Numbered from the stretch's first letter, positions 43,413 through 55,250 are shown. The stretch is DNA of 64,000 nucleotides from Ascaphus truei (GCA_036426205.1 CM071586.1:7885471-7949470); one strand, 5' to 3'. Numbers and translations: made by a program. Notes: generated from the sequence alone by a model not told the origin.

Positions 43413-43837
43413 ACTCTATCTGTGTCCCCCAAGGGGGTGAATTTGTCTCTCACCATGCTGCAATAAAGAAAAAAATTTTATTCCACACCTGGCTCCCTGG
43501 CTGTGCGCCATTCGTTTTTTTCTACTGTATGTTAAGAAACTGAAAAAAATCAATAATACAGCATACATGGGGATGCTGTTACACACATACCATTATAATA
43601 TTTATTTTTAAGTGATGTAATTTGTTTTATAAATAATTTTTTAATGTGTCCCAGTTACTAAATCTGGCCACCCTAGGGAGGTTTCCTAAGCACTTCATCA
43701 GCACTGACTTCTGTCCTGGGTTATGAAGGAGAATTCTGCATTGCTCAACTCAGCCAGATACAATTGATATGTTCCAAAAAGAGAACATGTTCAAGAAAAT
43801 CCGGACGTCTACTAACTCTGCAATGCAGAACCATAGA

Positions 43838-43958
43838 GTGGGACTAGGACTACATGAACCAGAGTGCTTTGAAAATACAGACCCAAAAGGAGAGATCAGG
43901 ACTGCATGGACCTAAATGCATTGCAAATACAGAACGAGAGAGAGATCAGGACTACATT
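43838..43958 (+). repeat. Dispersed 50-bp repeat array, copy B-left
   Basis: Units with 'gagagatcaggactacat' and 'tgcattgcaaatacagaac'. It is interrupted by the hAT-like element at 43959. Confidence 0.8.
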
Positions 43959-44998
43959 CAGGGCCGCCGACAGGAGTGGAGAGCCGGGACAAGTGTCCTG
44001 GGCCAAGCCGGCTGCCGTTGTCGCCGGGCCCCGGCTCTCCCTAGCTGTGGTCCTCCCTCACTGACAACAGCACTGTCCCACGCCTTGCTTCTGACGTCAA
44101 TGCACGCCGAAAGCAATCTGGGCTCAACTTCTGGCATGCTCCAGCATGTGAGGGAGGCCCGTCGCGCACCAGCTTCAGAAGTTCGGCGTGGGACAGTATT
44201 GGTGTCGGTGAGGGTGGCCCGCTGTTGGAGGAGAGCTGAGGCCTGGCAGCAACGAGAGGACCGGCAGCTGGCCGACGAGCCCCAAGAGCCCAGACACTTC
44301 CCAAAGTAGGTATAGTTTTGTCTTATTTGGTGTGTGGGGGGGGGGGGGTTAAATGTATTTTGGGGGGTTGCATGTATTTAGGGGGGGATTCTATATATTT
44401 GAGGTGTTGTATGTATTTGGTGGTTGTTTTTTTGGTATGTTTTTGGCGGGTGGGGGTTGTATGTATTTGGGGGGTGATTTGTGTATTTGGGGGGTGGGAG
44501 GGTTGTATGTATTTGGGAGATGGGGGGCTTGTATGAATTTGGGGGTGGTTTTTTTTGGTATCTATGTGGTGGGTGGGGGCTTGTATGTGTTTGGGGGGTG
44601 ATTTGTGTATTTGGGGCGTGGGGGGGTTGTATGTATTTCTGTATTTGGGGGGTGGTGAGGTTTGTATGTATTTTGTGGGGAGAGAGGATCGTGTGTGTGG
44701 GGGGGGAATGAGTGTGAGGAGGGGGGATTGAGTGAGAGTGGGGTAATTGATGGAGAGAGGGGGTGTAAGAGAGGGGATGAGGGGGTAAGAGTGATAAAGG
44801 GGGGAAATAGAGGGGGCTCACACGGTATGAAATGGGGGGTCTTTCAAGGACGATAACACGGCCCCCTTCCCATATTTCCCGGGGCCCAGGACTAGAGTTA
44901 TGATGGGGGTCTCCCCACAGGGGTCTCCGGGGTCTCGCCCCCGTCCCCCCCGGTTGTAACTCTAGTCCTGAGTCCCGGGAAATCTGTCTATGGTCCTG
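43959..44998. mobile_element. hAT-like element with perfect 8-bp target duplication and G-rich interior
   Basis: ACTACATT stands at 43951-43958 and 44999-45006. The element starts CAGGGCCGCCGAC and ends TATGGTCCTG. An 8-bp duplication and CAGGG start indicate hAT. The interior (44320-44830) is a 'ttgtatgtatttggggggt' minisatellite. Same left end as 22075. Confidence 0.82.
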
Positions 44999-45006
44999 AC
45001 TACATT

Positions 45007-45600
45007 GAGAAGAATACATTGCAAATACAGATTCAGAGAGAACAGAACTACAGGAACAGAATGCACTGCAAATAAAGAACCAAAGAGAGATTAGGCCTGC
45101 AGGGAACAGAATGCATCACTTAGACTGTTAGATCTCCAGAGAAGAGCCTCCTTATTGTTATTTCCCTTGCATTGAAATTTTGTAAAGCTCTGCGTGAACT
45201 GTGTGCTATATAAATACAATTTTACATACTGTACATAACGCTAAGAGAGTTCAGAATTACAGAGACTGTAATGTATTGCAAATACAGAACCAGAAATATC
45301 AGGACTCTGGGGCCCAGAGAGAGATCAGGACTATGGTTCCCAGAACGCATTGCAAATACAGAACAACAGAGGGACAGAGAGATCAAAACTACAGGGTTAA
45401 GAATGCATTGCAAATACAGAACCATCAAGAGAGAGATCAGGACGACAGTGACCTCAATGCATTGCAAATACATAATCAAAGAGAGAGATTTGGACTACAT
45501 GACCCAGAATGCATTGTAAATATAGAGTCAGAGAGAATTTAAGGACCACAGGGCCCTGAATGCATTGCACAGGGCCCTGAATGCATTGCACAGTTTGACC
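45007..45600 (+). repeat. Dispersed 50-bp repeat array, copy B-right
   Basis: About ten units of the aatgcattgcaaatacagaa type. Near 45545-45595 'gggccctgaatgcattgcaca' is immediately doubled. Confidence 0.8.
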
Positions 45601-45819
45601 TCTTCTGTGTGTGAGGTCTCACTGTTGAAAACTGTGGTCTTGTGTGGGACATTGGCAAATAGCCACGCCACAGGGGACAAAGTAACAAAGGGACATGTCA
45701 GGAAAAAAGGTGACCCAAATGACATAGAAAATAGTGTCATAGGAAAATTTTTCATACCTCCCACTGCAGAGTGACACAGGCAACCTATGTTCCACTGAGT
45801 CTGATACTTATATACAGAA

Positions 45820-46361
45820 CAGTGGTTTTCAACCTTTTTTTGGTTAAGGAACCATATCATTATATTGTGAAATTCTGCTGAACCTCAACCCTCTATAATA
45901 GCAACTCTGTGATCAGATGCATTGTAAGGAACCCCAACCCTCTCTAATAGCACGTCTGAGATTAGAAGCATTGTAAGGAACCCCAACTCTCTCTAATAGC
46001 ACGTCTGAGATCAGATGCATTGTAAGGAACCCCAACCCTCTCTAATAGCATGTCTGAGATCATATGCATTGTACAGAACCCCAACCCTCTCAAATACTGT
46101 GTCTGAGATCAGATGTATTGTAAGGAACTCCAACCCTCTCTAATAGCGCGTCTGAGATCAGATGTATTATAAGGAACCCAAACCCTCTATAACAGTGTGT
46201 CTGAGAACAGATGCATTGTAAGGAACCCCTACCCTCTCTAATAGCGTGTTTGAGATCAGTTGCGTTGTAAATTCTTCTGTATTTGTTACAATTTTCAAAT
46301 GACCTGAACATTGTGGGGAACCCTTTAGGGATGCCCGTGGAACTCCTGTTGAAAAACACTA
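45820..46361. mobile_element. hAT MITE expanded by an internal 49-bp tandem repeat
   Basis: CAGTGGTTTTCAACC at the left and GTTGAAAAACACTA at the right. Between them about eight copies of a 49-bp unit ('ggaaccccaaccctctctaa' start). The unexpanded relative at 56562-56770 is 209 bp. Confidence 0.8.
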
Positions 46362-46413
46362 ACATAGACAGACAGAGGCAGAGAGAGATAGAAACACAGA
46401 CAGTGATGGGTAG

Positions 46414-47781
46414 TGTGACAGTCATTGACTTTGAATGTTAGCAGGTTGCATTATGCAGGCTTTTCAGGGTGCAAGAGGTTAATGTTTTTGGAGAGGCAGT
46501 GTGCAGGTGCACCCAATTCAGACTGAACTCCTGGTTGCAAGGGGGTTTATATGGCAGTCAGCAAGCAGCTAGAGTGGAGAGACTTTCCCCCAACCAGTAA
46601 GACACTGGTTGGTACGGTTCCCCAGGTCTGCTGGATGCAGGGCCTGCTGGGACCGCCTGGGACCCACAACCAGGAACCTGAGCCACAACCCGCAAGGTGC
46701 TGCAGAATCCAGAGTGATTGCCTGGAGACTCCTGGGACGGATTTCCCAGCACCTCAAGTTAAGGACTGTAACTCTCCTACCCCCACCCAATCTCAGATAG
46801 GGTCTCCTAGGGAGTAGGCTCAGGCTACATGTCTCAGTGTGGTGCGTACCTGCTGGCAACAGGGGGCCCTGAGTCTCCCGCGATGACATGGGGGAGAACA
46901 GGATAGGCTTCTGGGGTTGTGCCTCCGTCTTCTCTACTGGTGCAGCGCCTCCATCTCCTGCAGCCCCCAGCAGTATGGGGTGAAGTACCCACAAGAGAAT
47001 TCTCTTCCCCTCCTCCTGATACACTTCACTCTCAGGCAGGAGTTTATATGAAAGTGTAAGCTCTTTATTGTCTCTTCTTATTCACAGCAGACAGTTACAC
47101 AGCAGGCTGTCTTCCTTTAGGATGTGCCCTACACCACTCCCGCCCTAGGGCACCAAGAGTGGGTCTAGCACTTCTCCTACCCCCTAAGCAGGGTAGGAGG
47201 CATGGGGTGCACACTCTCCCTTCCCGGAGGGAGGCCTCAAGCCTGCCAGTCCTGGCAGCTCGGTCTGTGTCACCCATGTTCCTTCCACTCCAAGGACAGA
47301 CTCTCAAAGACCACTAAATAGAAAGTGACAATACCCTAAGTAGCTCCAACAGGCACCGCCCCTGTGTCTCTTGATTGGACACAGAATCTTGACCTGCCTT
47401 CACTGCCTCAGTGTACTGCCTGAAGTGGAGAAAACCCATGATTACTCCTGGCAAACCTGCCCTTATGCAGGGATTACTGTCAGGAGGAGGATAGAATAAT
47501 AGCCCAAACCTACCAGGGCTACAGGACTATACATTTGATAGTTTGCAGTGTTTATAACTGAAAGTTAGCCTAGCTACTCAGCTGGTCAGTCAGGCCATGG
47601 ATGTTTAGTCAGCCTCCCTACTGTGAAGAAGGCTTCATTTTTGGGGGGTTTCGTTTTGCCTTAAAGTGCCGGCGTCCAATGCTGTGTTTTTGATGTGGAT
47701 AAATAAACCGCTGAAGAGTTTACGGGCAAAAATGCACTGCATGGACTCTAACTGAACCTACCACGTGTCCGCCCTGCCACA
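46414..47781 (+). mobile_element. LTR (family 3 relative) split by a nested LTR, GTAG duplication
   Basis: GTAG at 46410-46413 and 47782-47785. Starts TGTGACAGTC and ends CTGCCACA. AATAAACC near 47700. The interruption is 46830-47523. Confidence 0.72.
46830..47523 (-). mobile_element. LTR (family 2), nested, minus orientation
   Basis: Matches 36962-37665. On the minus strand TGTAGCCCTGG to CACACTGAGACA. AATAAAGAGC on the minus strand near 47070. Confidence 0.75.
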
Positions 47782-47814
47782 GTAGATAGACAAAGATAGT
47801 GTGTGCGCGTGTTT

Positions 47815-47975
47815 TTTCTCTCTCTTGTATAGCGCTGATCATTTACGCAGCGCCATACATACAATTTTTGCAGGCACAGGTCCCTGCCCCATAGAGGTTA
47901 CAATCTATGTGTTTTGGTGCCCGAGGCACAGCAAGATAAAGTGACTTGACCAAGGTCACAATGAGCTGTAACTAT
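47815..47975 (-). mobile_element. MIR/CORE-like SINE, 3' part
   Basis: On the minus strand it reads 'tgtgaccttggtcaagtcac' followed by 'gcctcgggcaccaaaacaca' and a tail ending in 'agcgctatacaaga'. The same type is fuller at 49690-49930. Confidence 0.7.
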
Positions 47976-47989
47976 GTAACCGATATTCC

Positions 47990-49243
47990 CTGTGAATACA
48001 GACGCTACTACTGCTGTGTATACCTGTATGGCTCTCAGGAGCCTACGCCTCCACTCGGGGAGCCTGGGGTACATACATATAAATATCTCGGGGTACAGCG
48101 CCTCCACCTGGGAGGGATCCCAATGGAGTGGGAGGAGGCCCTCACAGGAAACAATCACGATAAGCACACGGGTATAAAACAGAACTGGCTTTACTACACA
48201 TATGCGCATACTTATACTGTACTCTATACATATACAGAATATGGTCAATACGTTCACTGGGGTAAAATATAACGTAACCCCCGCTCCCACCACTGTGTAT
48301 CCCCACACCGTGTCCAACCGTACTATACAGGGCCCTTGGCCACTCTGCCACATAAATGTCCCCAAGTGATACCCCCACCCTTCCGGCGTGCTTCTGGCGT
48401 TGCTGTACAGTGTTGGTGCCACTTATGGAATGATACCTGCCCGGGGCTCCGACCCCGGGTTCCGCAGACTACAACAGGGATTCCACGCGATCCGACGTCG
48501 TCCTCCGCACCGCGTTGGGTGAATTCCGGCGTGGATAATATCACCTAGTCTCAGTGTCTTTGGTGGCGTTCTGAGCCCAGAACCCACCTCGCAGGGCTGC
48601 ACTGCTTCCGCACTGTGTCTCTGACTATACAAACAGCTAATGGGGCAGGGTCCCTATGTAGGGCCTATCCCTATAGCACAACAAGCTACACAGTGGCTCA
48701 GGACCTAACTGGGACCTAGGGGGCTGCTGGCCTAATGCAGTGGGTCACTGACCCCTGCACTCACCTCCTTCCCCTAGCTTGTCCTGGTCCTGACTGACTA
48801 GCGTGGGCTGAGCGCGCGAAAAGTATCTATTCCTAGAGCAGGGAGATGCTGCAGCCCTATTGGCTCCCTGGCGTCAGGGTGGGGCGCTCCTGAGGCTCAT
48901 GGAACTTGTAGTCCCTGCTATAGCCTCCTTACGACTTGCTGCACTTGTGCTCGCCTGTACCGCACATGCGCGAGCTAGCAGGGGCCTCCCGTCGCATCAT
49001 TACTACTGCGCATGCGTGCGCACATCCAAGATGGCGGCCCCCTCGGCAGGCACCGCCGAGCGTCCCCGGCAACTGACCACACACGTCCCCGGCAACTGCC
49101 CACACGCTGCAATGAAGAGGCGCGCTGAGTGCGCACATGCCCCCTCACCTACCCGCAAGCAGCCGCTCTGCTCCCGACCGCCGCGGTGAGTACCGGGAGG
49201 GGGGGGGAGGGGTTCCGCAAGGCAGAGAGGGGACCTGGCTACA
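47990..49243 (-). mobile_element. CpG-rich LTR-like block
   Basis: On the minus strand the end reads TGTAGCCAGGTCCCC. The block is GC- and CpG-rich towards 49,200 and AT-richer towards 48,200, as expected for an LTR with a CpG promoter. No paired copy in the window confirms it. Confidence 0.45.
49005..49040. promoter_or_regulatory. NRF1-like and YY1-like motifs
   Basis: TGCGCATGCG near 49007 is the NRF1 core, and CAAGATGGCGGC near 49026 is the YY1 consensus. They are 10-20 bp apart in CpG-rich DNA. Consistent with a promoter but not proof. Confidence 0.5.
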
Positions 49244-49443
49244 TCTATATATAATCATCTTAAGCCCTTGTTGATCCACTGTTGAATGAAGGCCTTCCCA
49301 ATAATATTCTAGGTCAGGGGTGGCAAACAAAACAATGCCAAAAGTAAACAAGAATAACAAAAACATTATCATATTCCAAACATTTTTTTTTATTGAAAAA
49401 CAGAACAAAATACTTGAATCTTGAAATCCTAATCAAGAAAACG

Positions 49444-49555
49444 TGCTCATTTGCATGTCATTACCCAGAATCCCTGGCTGCAGTGGAAGCATGGTTTGCT
49501 AAGCGACAATGGGGAAAGACAGGGTTGCAGACCTGCCTGGGACATGCCAAAAAAC
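49444..49555 (+). mobile_element. Octamer-type element, diverged copy
   Basis: TGCTCATTTGCATGTC at the left as in 7084. The right end has GGGACATGCC, so the second octamer is lost. Confidence 0.65.
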
Positions 49556-49689
49556 AGAATCTGAATTAAAAATGTCTCAATGGGATTTCTGAACTTGCAT
49601 TTAAGTTACCAGTTTCTCAATATTAGGATTGATTTTCGAGGTCGATTGCAGAAGCCGGCTGCCACATGAGCGCCTGTCAATACAGATCT

Positions 49690-49930
49690 GTACTAATGTT
49701 TAATAATAATAGTTTGTTCTTGTATAGCGCTGCTAGTTTTACGTAGCACTTTACAGAGACATTTTGCAGAAACAGTTCCTGCCCTGTAGAGATTACAATC
49801 TATGTTTTTGGTGCCTGAGGCACAGGGAGATAAATTGACTCGCCCAAGGTCACAAGCAGCTGACACCGGGAATTGAACCAGGTTTCGCTGCTTCAAACTT
49901 ATTGCCAGAGTCAGTGTTTTTAATCACTGA
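49690..49930 (-). mobile_element. MIR-like tRNA-derived SINE
   Basis: On the minus strand GGCTCAGTGATT looks like a pol III A box and GGTTCAATTCC like a B box, followed by 'tgtgaccttgggcgagtcaa' and a 3' tail ending 'agcgctatacaagaac' and TTATTA repeats. Confidence 0.75.
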
Positions 49931-50490
49931 GCCTCTCCTTCTCCCCTTTTAACAAAGTTCATTGCCAAAAACGTCTGCTCACAAACGTAGGTGAACATAG
50001 GATTTTCTTTGCATCTTCGCAAATATTATCGTGAATACTTGAGTCACCTCAAGTAAGAATGTGAACCTCCATAGGAAGACCATAGTGATTGGATAGAGTG
50101 CATTTGGAAGAAACGAGACAAACGTTCCAGGGATCCTTCAACTCTGCCTTAAGAGGAAAGCGTTTGACCGGTGTATTCTGCCTGTGCTCATGTGTAAATG
50201 TGAAGATAATGCAGAAGCTTTAGACAACTCAAAGAAGTATTGAGAGTTGTATGCTGGGTATTACCCAAAGAAACAGGAAACAAAAAAAGTGACATGACGA
50301 GGGTGAAAAAATAAAAATGGCAGTGGGACAGACATATCACAAGTTATCATCATCGGAAAAAGATCGTCCTTGAGCAAATTCCAAGGAATGTCAAAAGACC
50401 AAGACGATGACCAAAAAGTAAGATAGGAAGATAAAAGGAGGGAATTTGTTAGAGCAATGTGAGGCTTGCAATCGCAGTACCTAGAATATA
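49931..50490. other. Unassigned sequence
   Basis: No coding or repeat signature seen. Confidence 0.4.
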
Positions 50491-50694
50491 CAGTAGGTGG
50501 CTAACCTGTGGTCCCCACCGACGGCGTTTCTGGTGGCCCACGTGATGCTCGGGGACCAGCCTCTCCATACCGCCCACCCGCAACGGAAGTTAGGCCCAAC
50601 TTCCGCATCTGCAGCGAGACCCCAGCTCACCTCCATCGCGGGACCCAAGCTCACCTCCAAAGTAGAACTTTTTAACCCACCAAGTTAAAAATGT

Positions 50695-51535
50695 TAGGTT
50701 GGTGGGGGGAAGGAGGAGGAACTATGAGTGAGTGGGAAGAGAAATTGTGAGGGGGGAGAGAAGGAGGAATTGTGAGGGGGAGGGGACAGGAGGAATTATG
50801 AGTGAGGGGGAGGGGAGAGGAGGAATTGTGAGTGAGGGCATAGAGGTGGAATTGTGTGAGGGAGGAAGAATTGTGAACGGGGGAGAGGAGAAGGAATTGT
50901 GAGTGAGTGGGGAGGAGGAATTGTGAGAGAAGGGGGAAAAATTGCGAGTGGGAGGGGAAAGGAGACAGTATGAGTGAGGGGATGGAGGAGGAATTGTGAG
51001 TGAGGGGGAGGGGAGAGAAGGAATTGTTGTACGTGGGCAGGAGGAGGAATTGTGAGAGAGGGGGAGGAATTGTGAGTGAGTGTGAGGGGAGAGGAGGAAT
51101 TATGAGTGATGGGGGAAGGAGGAAATATGAGTGAGGGATGGATGAGGAATTATGAGTGAGGGGAGGAATTGTGAATGAGGGAATAAGGGAGGAATTGTGA
51201 GTGAGGGAGGTGGAATTATGAACAGGTGTAAAGGAGGAGGAATTGTGAGTGAGGGGGAGGAGGAGGAATTGTGAGTGTGGAGGAGGAAGAATTGTGCGAG
51301 AGACGCGAGGATTGAGAGAGAGGAAGGGGAGAGTGTGGAAGAGTGAGAGAGGGGGAGGAGAGGGGGACAGTGAGTTGGGTGAGGGAAATACATGGGGTGA
51401 ATGAGAGAGAGGGGGGAGTGAAATAGAGGGATGGAGAGAGAGAGGAGATGAGAGTGAGTTGGTGAGAGAGGAGTGGGGGTGTAAGAGAGAGGGGGGAGGG
51501 TCTCCAGAGGACACCGACACAGGGGGGGTCCCAGG
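50695..51535 (+). repeat. G/A-rich minisatellite 'gaggaggaattgtgagtgag'
   Basis: Irregular 25-35 bp units, strongly purine-skewed on the plus strand. The preceding 50500-50690 block has 'ccgacggcg' similar to the hAT-like ends, so this may be a third element of that type. Confidence 0.85.
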
Positions 51536-51682
51536 TGGAAACTCGAGGACACCGACATTGGGGGGGGGGGGGGACAGGTACAAACTCTAGCCCATCCTGC
51601 TCCACACAGGCTGCCATCGTTCCTGCCACTACACTTCTCCCCACCGCTGGAGCTGACTCCAGCACTATGGTACTCTTCTCTC

Positions 51683-52052
51683 AGAACGAGGAAGTGGATT
51701 GGCGGACAGCCAAAAAATGCCGGAAACACTCAAAACTCACCGGGTAGGGGACGATTAAAAATGTTTATTAAAGACTACATAAAAAATGTATAAAACATAA
51801 CAAAAACACAAAACAAAAAAGGGGGGTTCTCCTCCCACGCGGTTCACGCCGCTACGGCACTTTCTCAAGGAGCAGAGCCCATAGCGCCGTGAAACGCGTG
51901 GGAGGAGAACCCCCTTTTTTGTTTTGTGTTTTTGTTATGTTTTATACATTTTTTATGTAGCCTTTATTAAACATTTTTAATCGTCCCCCACCCGGTGAGT
52001 TGTGAGTGCTTCCGGCATTTTTTGGCTGTCCGCCAATCCACTTCCTCGTTCT
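51683..52052. mobile_element. 370-bp near-perfect hairpin element with opposed GAAACGCGT motifs
   Basis: Left arm about 51683-51868 and right arm about 51875-52052 are inverted copies with roughly half a dozen differences. The loop region has 'tttctcaaggagcagag'. The minus-strand motif CTTGAGAAAGTGCCG...CGGC and the plus-strand GTGAAACGCGTGGGAGG lie back to back. Same layout as 12516-12800. Confidence 0.8.
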
Positions 52053-52059
52053 TGGTTCT

Positions 52060-52640
52060 CTCACCTGATTGGACGGACCCGCAGCAGCAGTGCAGCGATG
52101 GAGGCTGGCAGACTACAACGCAGACGATTCTTGAGGACGGCGCTGGATATCTAGCACTTTGTGCACCACGCTGGGACTTTATGGAAACGGAAACAGACTG
52201 TGACATGAAGTAGGAACCAAGAGGTATTGTATTATATATTTATCTTGCATCGTTATCCCTACCAGCAGTCTACACTGAGCTTCTTAACTCCTTCCATAAC
52301 AGGTCCTTAATCTTTTCTACGGATTGACTATTTCTAACTGCCAACACCACATTATACCTGCACCCAATACTGCTGACACTATGCCATATCTTCAATAACA
52401 TTATTTTATTATTATGGGTTCGTTTACCCTTTTGAGCAGCTGTCTTTAGAGCTACAAATGGTCAGTTTTTTTCCTGTACTCTTCTCTCAGGTTGTGTATC
52501 CAGGCGTCTGCTTCAGTTGACGGACAAAGTGCTTCAGTTTTTGGAACAGAAATGGCAATTACCCACGGAGTGTGATCTACTTAAAGAGAAAACTTGGCTC
52601 TGTGATTTAGTATCCCTGACACAACGGATGTTAATGTTCT
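52060..52640. other. Unassigned sequence
   Basis: No convincing feature. Confidence 0.35.
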
Positions 52641-52644
52641 TAAT

Positions 52645-52760
52645 ACATATAGATTGTAAGCTCTTCAGGGCAGGGACTCCTTTTACCTAATGTTACTTTT
52701 ATGTCTCAAGCCCTTATTCCCATTCTGTGTTATATTATTATGTCATGTGTGTAGCACCCC
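52645..52760 (+). other. LINE/SINE 3' tail
   Basis: 'agattgtaagctcttcaggg' followed by 'caagcccttattcccat', the widespread amphibian tail. The inverse occurs at 53690-53860. Confidence 0.55.
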
Positions 52761-53059
52761 TGTGGGATTCTGATTAAACTGGGGGGGTGTGAGATTTTCG
52801 GGGGGGGGGGGCAGTTACATAGGCCCCACGAGCATAGGGGCCCCACGAGCATAGGGGCCCCATGCTAATCTAGGCACAAACCAGAATTTAACACTAATTT
52901 TCCGATCACCCGCCTCAACATTTAAATCTCCCGCTATCTCGGTAGAAGGAGAAAAATTACGACTTGTAGCGGAGAGTTGGCATGTCTGCATTCGCGAGAT
53001 AAATTTTGCAGGGCCCAGTGCACTGCTTTGCCCAGGGGCCTATAATGCTGTTAAGACGG

Positions 53060-53460
53060 CCCTGATGTTAGGATCTACCTGATAGGTAGGAATGAAACCA
53101 GTTTAAAGCATGTTCCCCTATTCCAGAACACTGAAGTTAATTTAGCAAGATAACATGATCAACAGTATCAAAAGCCTTAGCAAAATCTAAGAATATTGCA
53201 TCAGTGAGTTGTCCCAGTTCCATTCCACACTGGATCTCATTGCAAACTTTTAACAGGGTAGTTACCGTGGAGTGTTTGGGGTGAAATCCAGATTGGAATT
53301 GTCAAGGGAAATTTGTTTTGGTATCGTAATAGCTTTATTGGGAGTGAACACATTTTTCCATGACTTTGGATAGATCGCAGGAGGAACCAGAGGAGAGGGT
53401 CTCATCTGTATATAGATAAGTATTGATGTAACTAGGGTAGAAACATTTTAGTTGTTTTTC
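53060..53460 (-). pseudogene. L2-type reverse transcriptase fragment
   Basis: Minus-strand QSGFHPKHSTVTTLLKV and then FLDFAKAFDTVDH carry domain A of the reverse transcriptase with its first catalytic Asp. Upstream and downstream parts are missing. Confidence 0.85.
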
Positions 53461-53674
53461 AGAAGAGGTAAGAGTTCACAAAGGAAATAGGGTCCCACCA
53501 CATGGCCCTGAGATGTGTTCCACCCACAATAGGAGAATAGGGGTACTTCAGACTCTGTGCTTAGTTAAGGGCTAGAAGTATCACCTAGGAATTACAAGGG
53601 GAAAGAATCTCCCCAGTTGTGTCCCAAGTGATAGGGTGAATGCTTAATGAAAGAGGACACCCTGCCCATTGTAT

Positions 53675-54155
53675 TGTATTGTATGGTATGTCTTTATTTA
53701 TATAGCGCCATTAATGTACATAGCACTTCACTGCAGTAATACATGTGGTATTCAAATAAATAACAGATAATATAAATAACAGATCATGGGAATAAGTGCT
53801 TCAGACATAAAAGTAACATTAAGGAAGAGGAGTCCCTGCCCCGAGGAGCTTACAGTCTAATTGGTAGGTAGGGAGAACGTACAGAGACAGTAGGAGGGAG
53901 TTCTGGTAAGTGCGTCTGCAGGGGTCCAAGCTTTATGTATCATGTGTCCATGATTATCCACAGAGCTATTCATATACTTGTTTAAGCAAGTGTGTCTTAA
54001 GGTGGGTCTTAAAGGTGGTTAGAGAGGGTGCTAGTCGGGTACTGAGGAGAAGGGCATTCCAGAGGTGTGGGGCAGTCAGTGAAAAAGGTTTAAGGCGGGA
54101 GAGGGCTTTAGTTACAAAGGGGGTAGATCTCCATTGGTGAGGAACCACCATCCAT
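53675..54155 (-). pseudogene. LINE ORF2 C-terminus with 3' tail
   Basis: Minus-strand PFSLTAPHLWNALLLSTRLAP and SLTTFKTHLKTHLLK are the LINE C-terminal motif. The tail continues through 'tgtaagctcctcgggg' to the 'ggcgctatataaataaag' end with ATACAATACAAT repeats. Confidence 0.85.
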
Positions 54156-54372
54156 TTGTTGTTGTCTTGCCCTGCAATGTGGAGAACAAAGTAAAGAATT
54201 GTGCCTCTTTGGGAATGCTGAAAGAAGATGTATTGGGCTGTTCCTATTAATAATAAAGTTTAAGAAACGTTCCTGGCGCCCCTCCAATTATTTTGCTCAC
54301 CACACCAGCCTGCACGGATGCCAGCACCCAGAGAGATAAGGTAATAAGAGCCTCTGAGCATCACCTGCACGT

Positions 54373-54545
54373 TAATTAATTTATTTATAAAAATGTTTTA
54401 CCAGGAAGTAATAACATTGAGAGTTACCTCTCATTTTCAAGTACCTCTCATTTTCTGTGCACAGAGTTATAACAATATACGGTTACATTAAATGAACAGA
54501 GCTTATACAGTCAATTCACAGACATGTCATGGACAGATAGAGTTG
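54373..54545 (-). pseudogene. L2-type LINE 3' tail
   Basis: Same tail as 28540 and 42135 (aaaatgttttaccaggaagt). Confidence 0.75.
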
Positions 54546-54779
54546 GAAAATTGGGTACAGGGGATAAAAGGGCTGGTGAGTTTAATATAACACCTGACAG
54601 ATATTTGGTACCCTTTGTGTGGCCCCTCTTCTGTTGGCCGGGGCAAGAGGTGTTACACTTATATTTCTGCTGTGCAGTGCTATGTACATAGATGGCGCTA
54701 TATAAATAAAGATATACATACAATACTCAGTGACAAGGTGAAATTTTTTTATTTCAAACATTGTGCAACCTGATTAGCT

Positions 54780-55250
54780 GTTTCAAGGCGAAACTGAGAC
54801 ATTGTTTTCAAGCAGCTTGTCTCTGGAAAATGTTGACCACTCTAAAAAGTTTTCAAAAGGAGTGTGATAACTTAGATTTAGACTGCGAAGGGTACAATTC
54901 TGATTGAAGCACCAACTGAGCCATTTAGTTCCCGTTTCCAAGACTTTGAAGATGAAAGAAATAACACCCCTCTCTTCATCAATCCATTCTTCAATTTGGA
55001 CTGCAAAATAAGACAATATCCAACCCAAAATACAACTGGAAATTGCAGACATTAAAAATCCTTCTGGACTTAGAGCAAAGTTTCAAGAGCTTTGTGAGCC
55101 ACCGGCGTTCCCCGATTTGAAAGCCATCTGGTAATGTGTTCTTAAGAGTGACTACCAAAGAAATGCATGACCTTGCACTGAGTTTTGTGTGCAAATTCAG
55201 ATCAGCGCAACCCTCATGCCAATATGAAAATAATGAGTAAAACTTCACTT
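54780..55250 (-). CDS. Unrecognised frameshifted protein-coding-like relic
   Basis: Two overlapping minus-strand frames (54991-55248 and 54783-55052) have ordinary amino-acid composition with Trp, Cys and charged residues, unlike the low-complexity ORFs elsewhere. They may be one reading frame broken by an indel. I do not recognise a domain. A transposase relic is possible but unproven. Confidence 0.3.

Noticed and set aside
49690..49930. A functional tRNA gene from the A/B-box-like sequences
   Set aside because: No cloverleaf or anticodon arm can be drawn. It is a SINE head.
50672..51729. 303- and 209-codon Pro/Ser-rich minus-strand ORFs
   Set aside because: Minisatellite translation with repeated Asn-Ser-Ser units and no domain.
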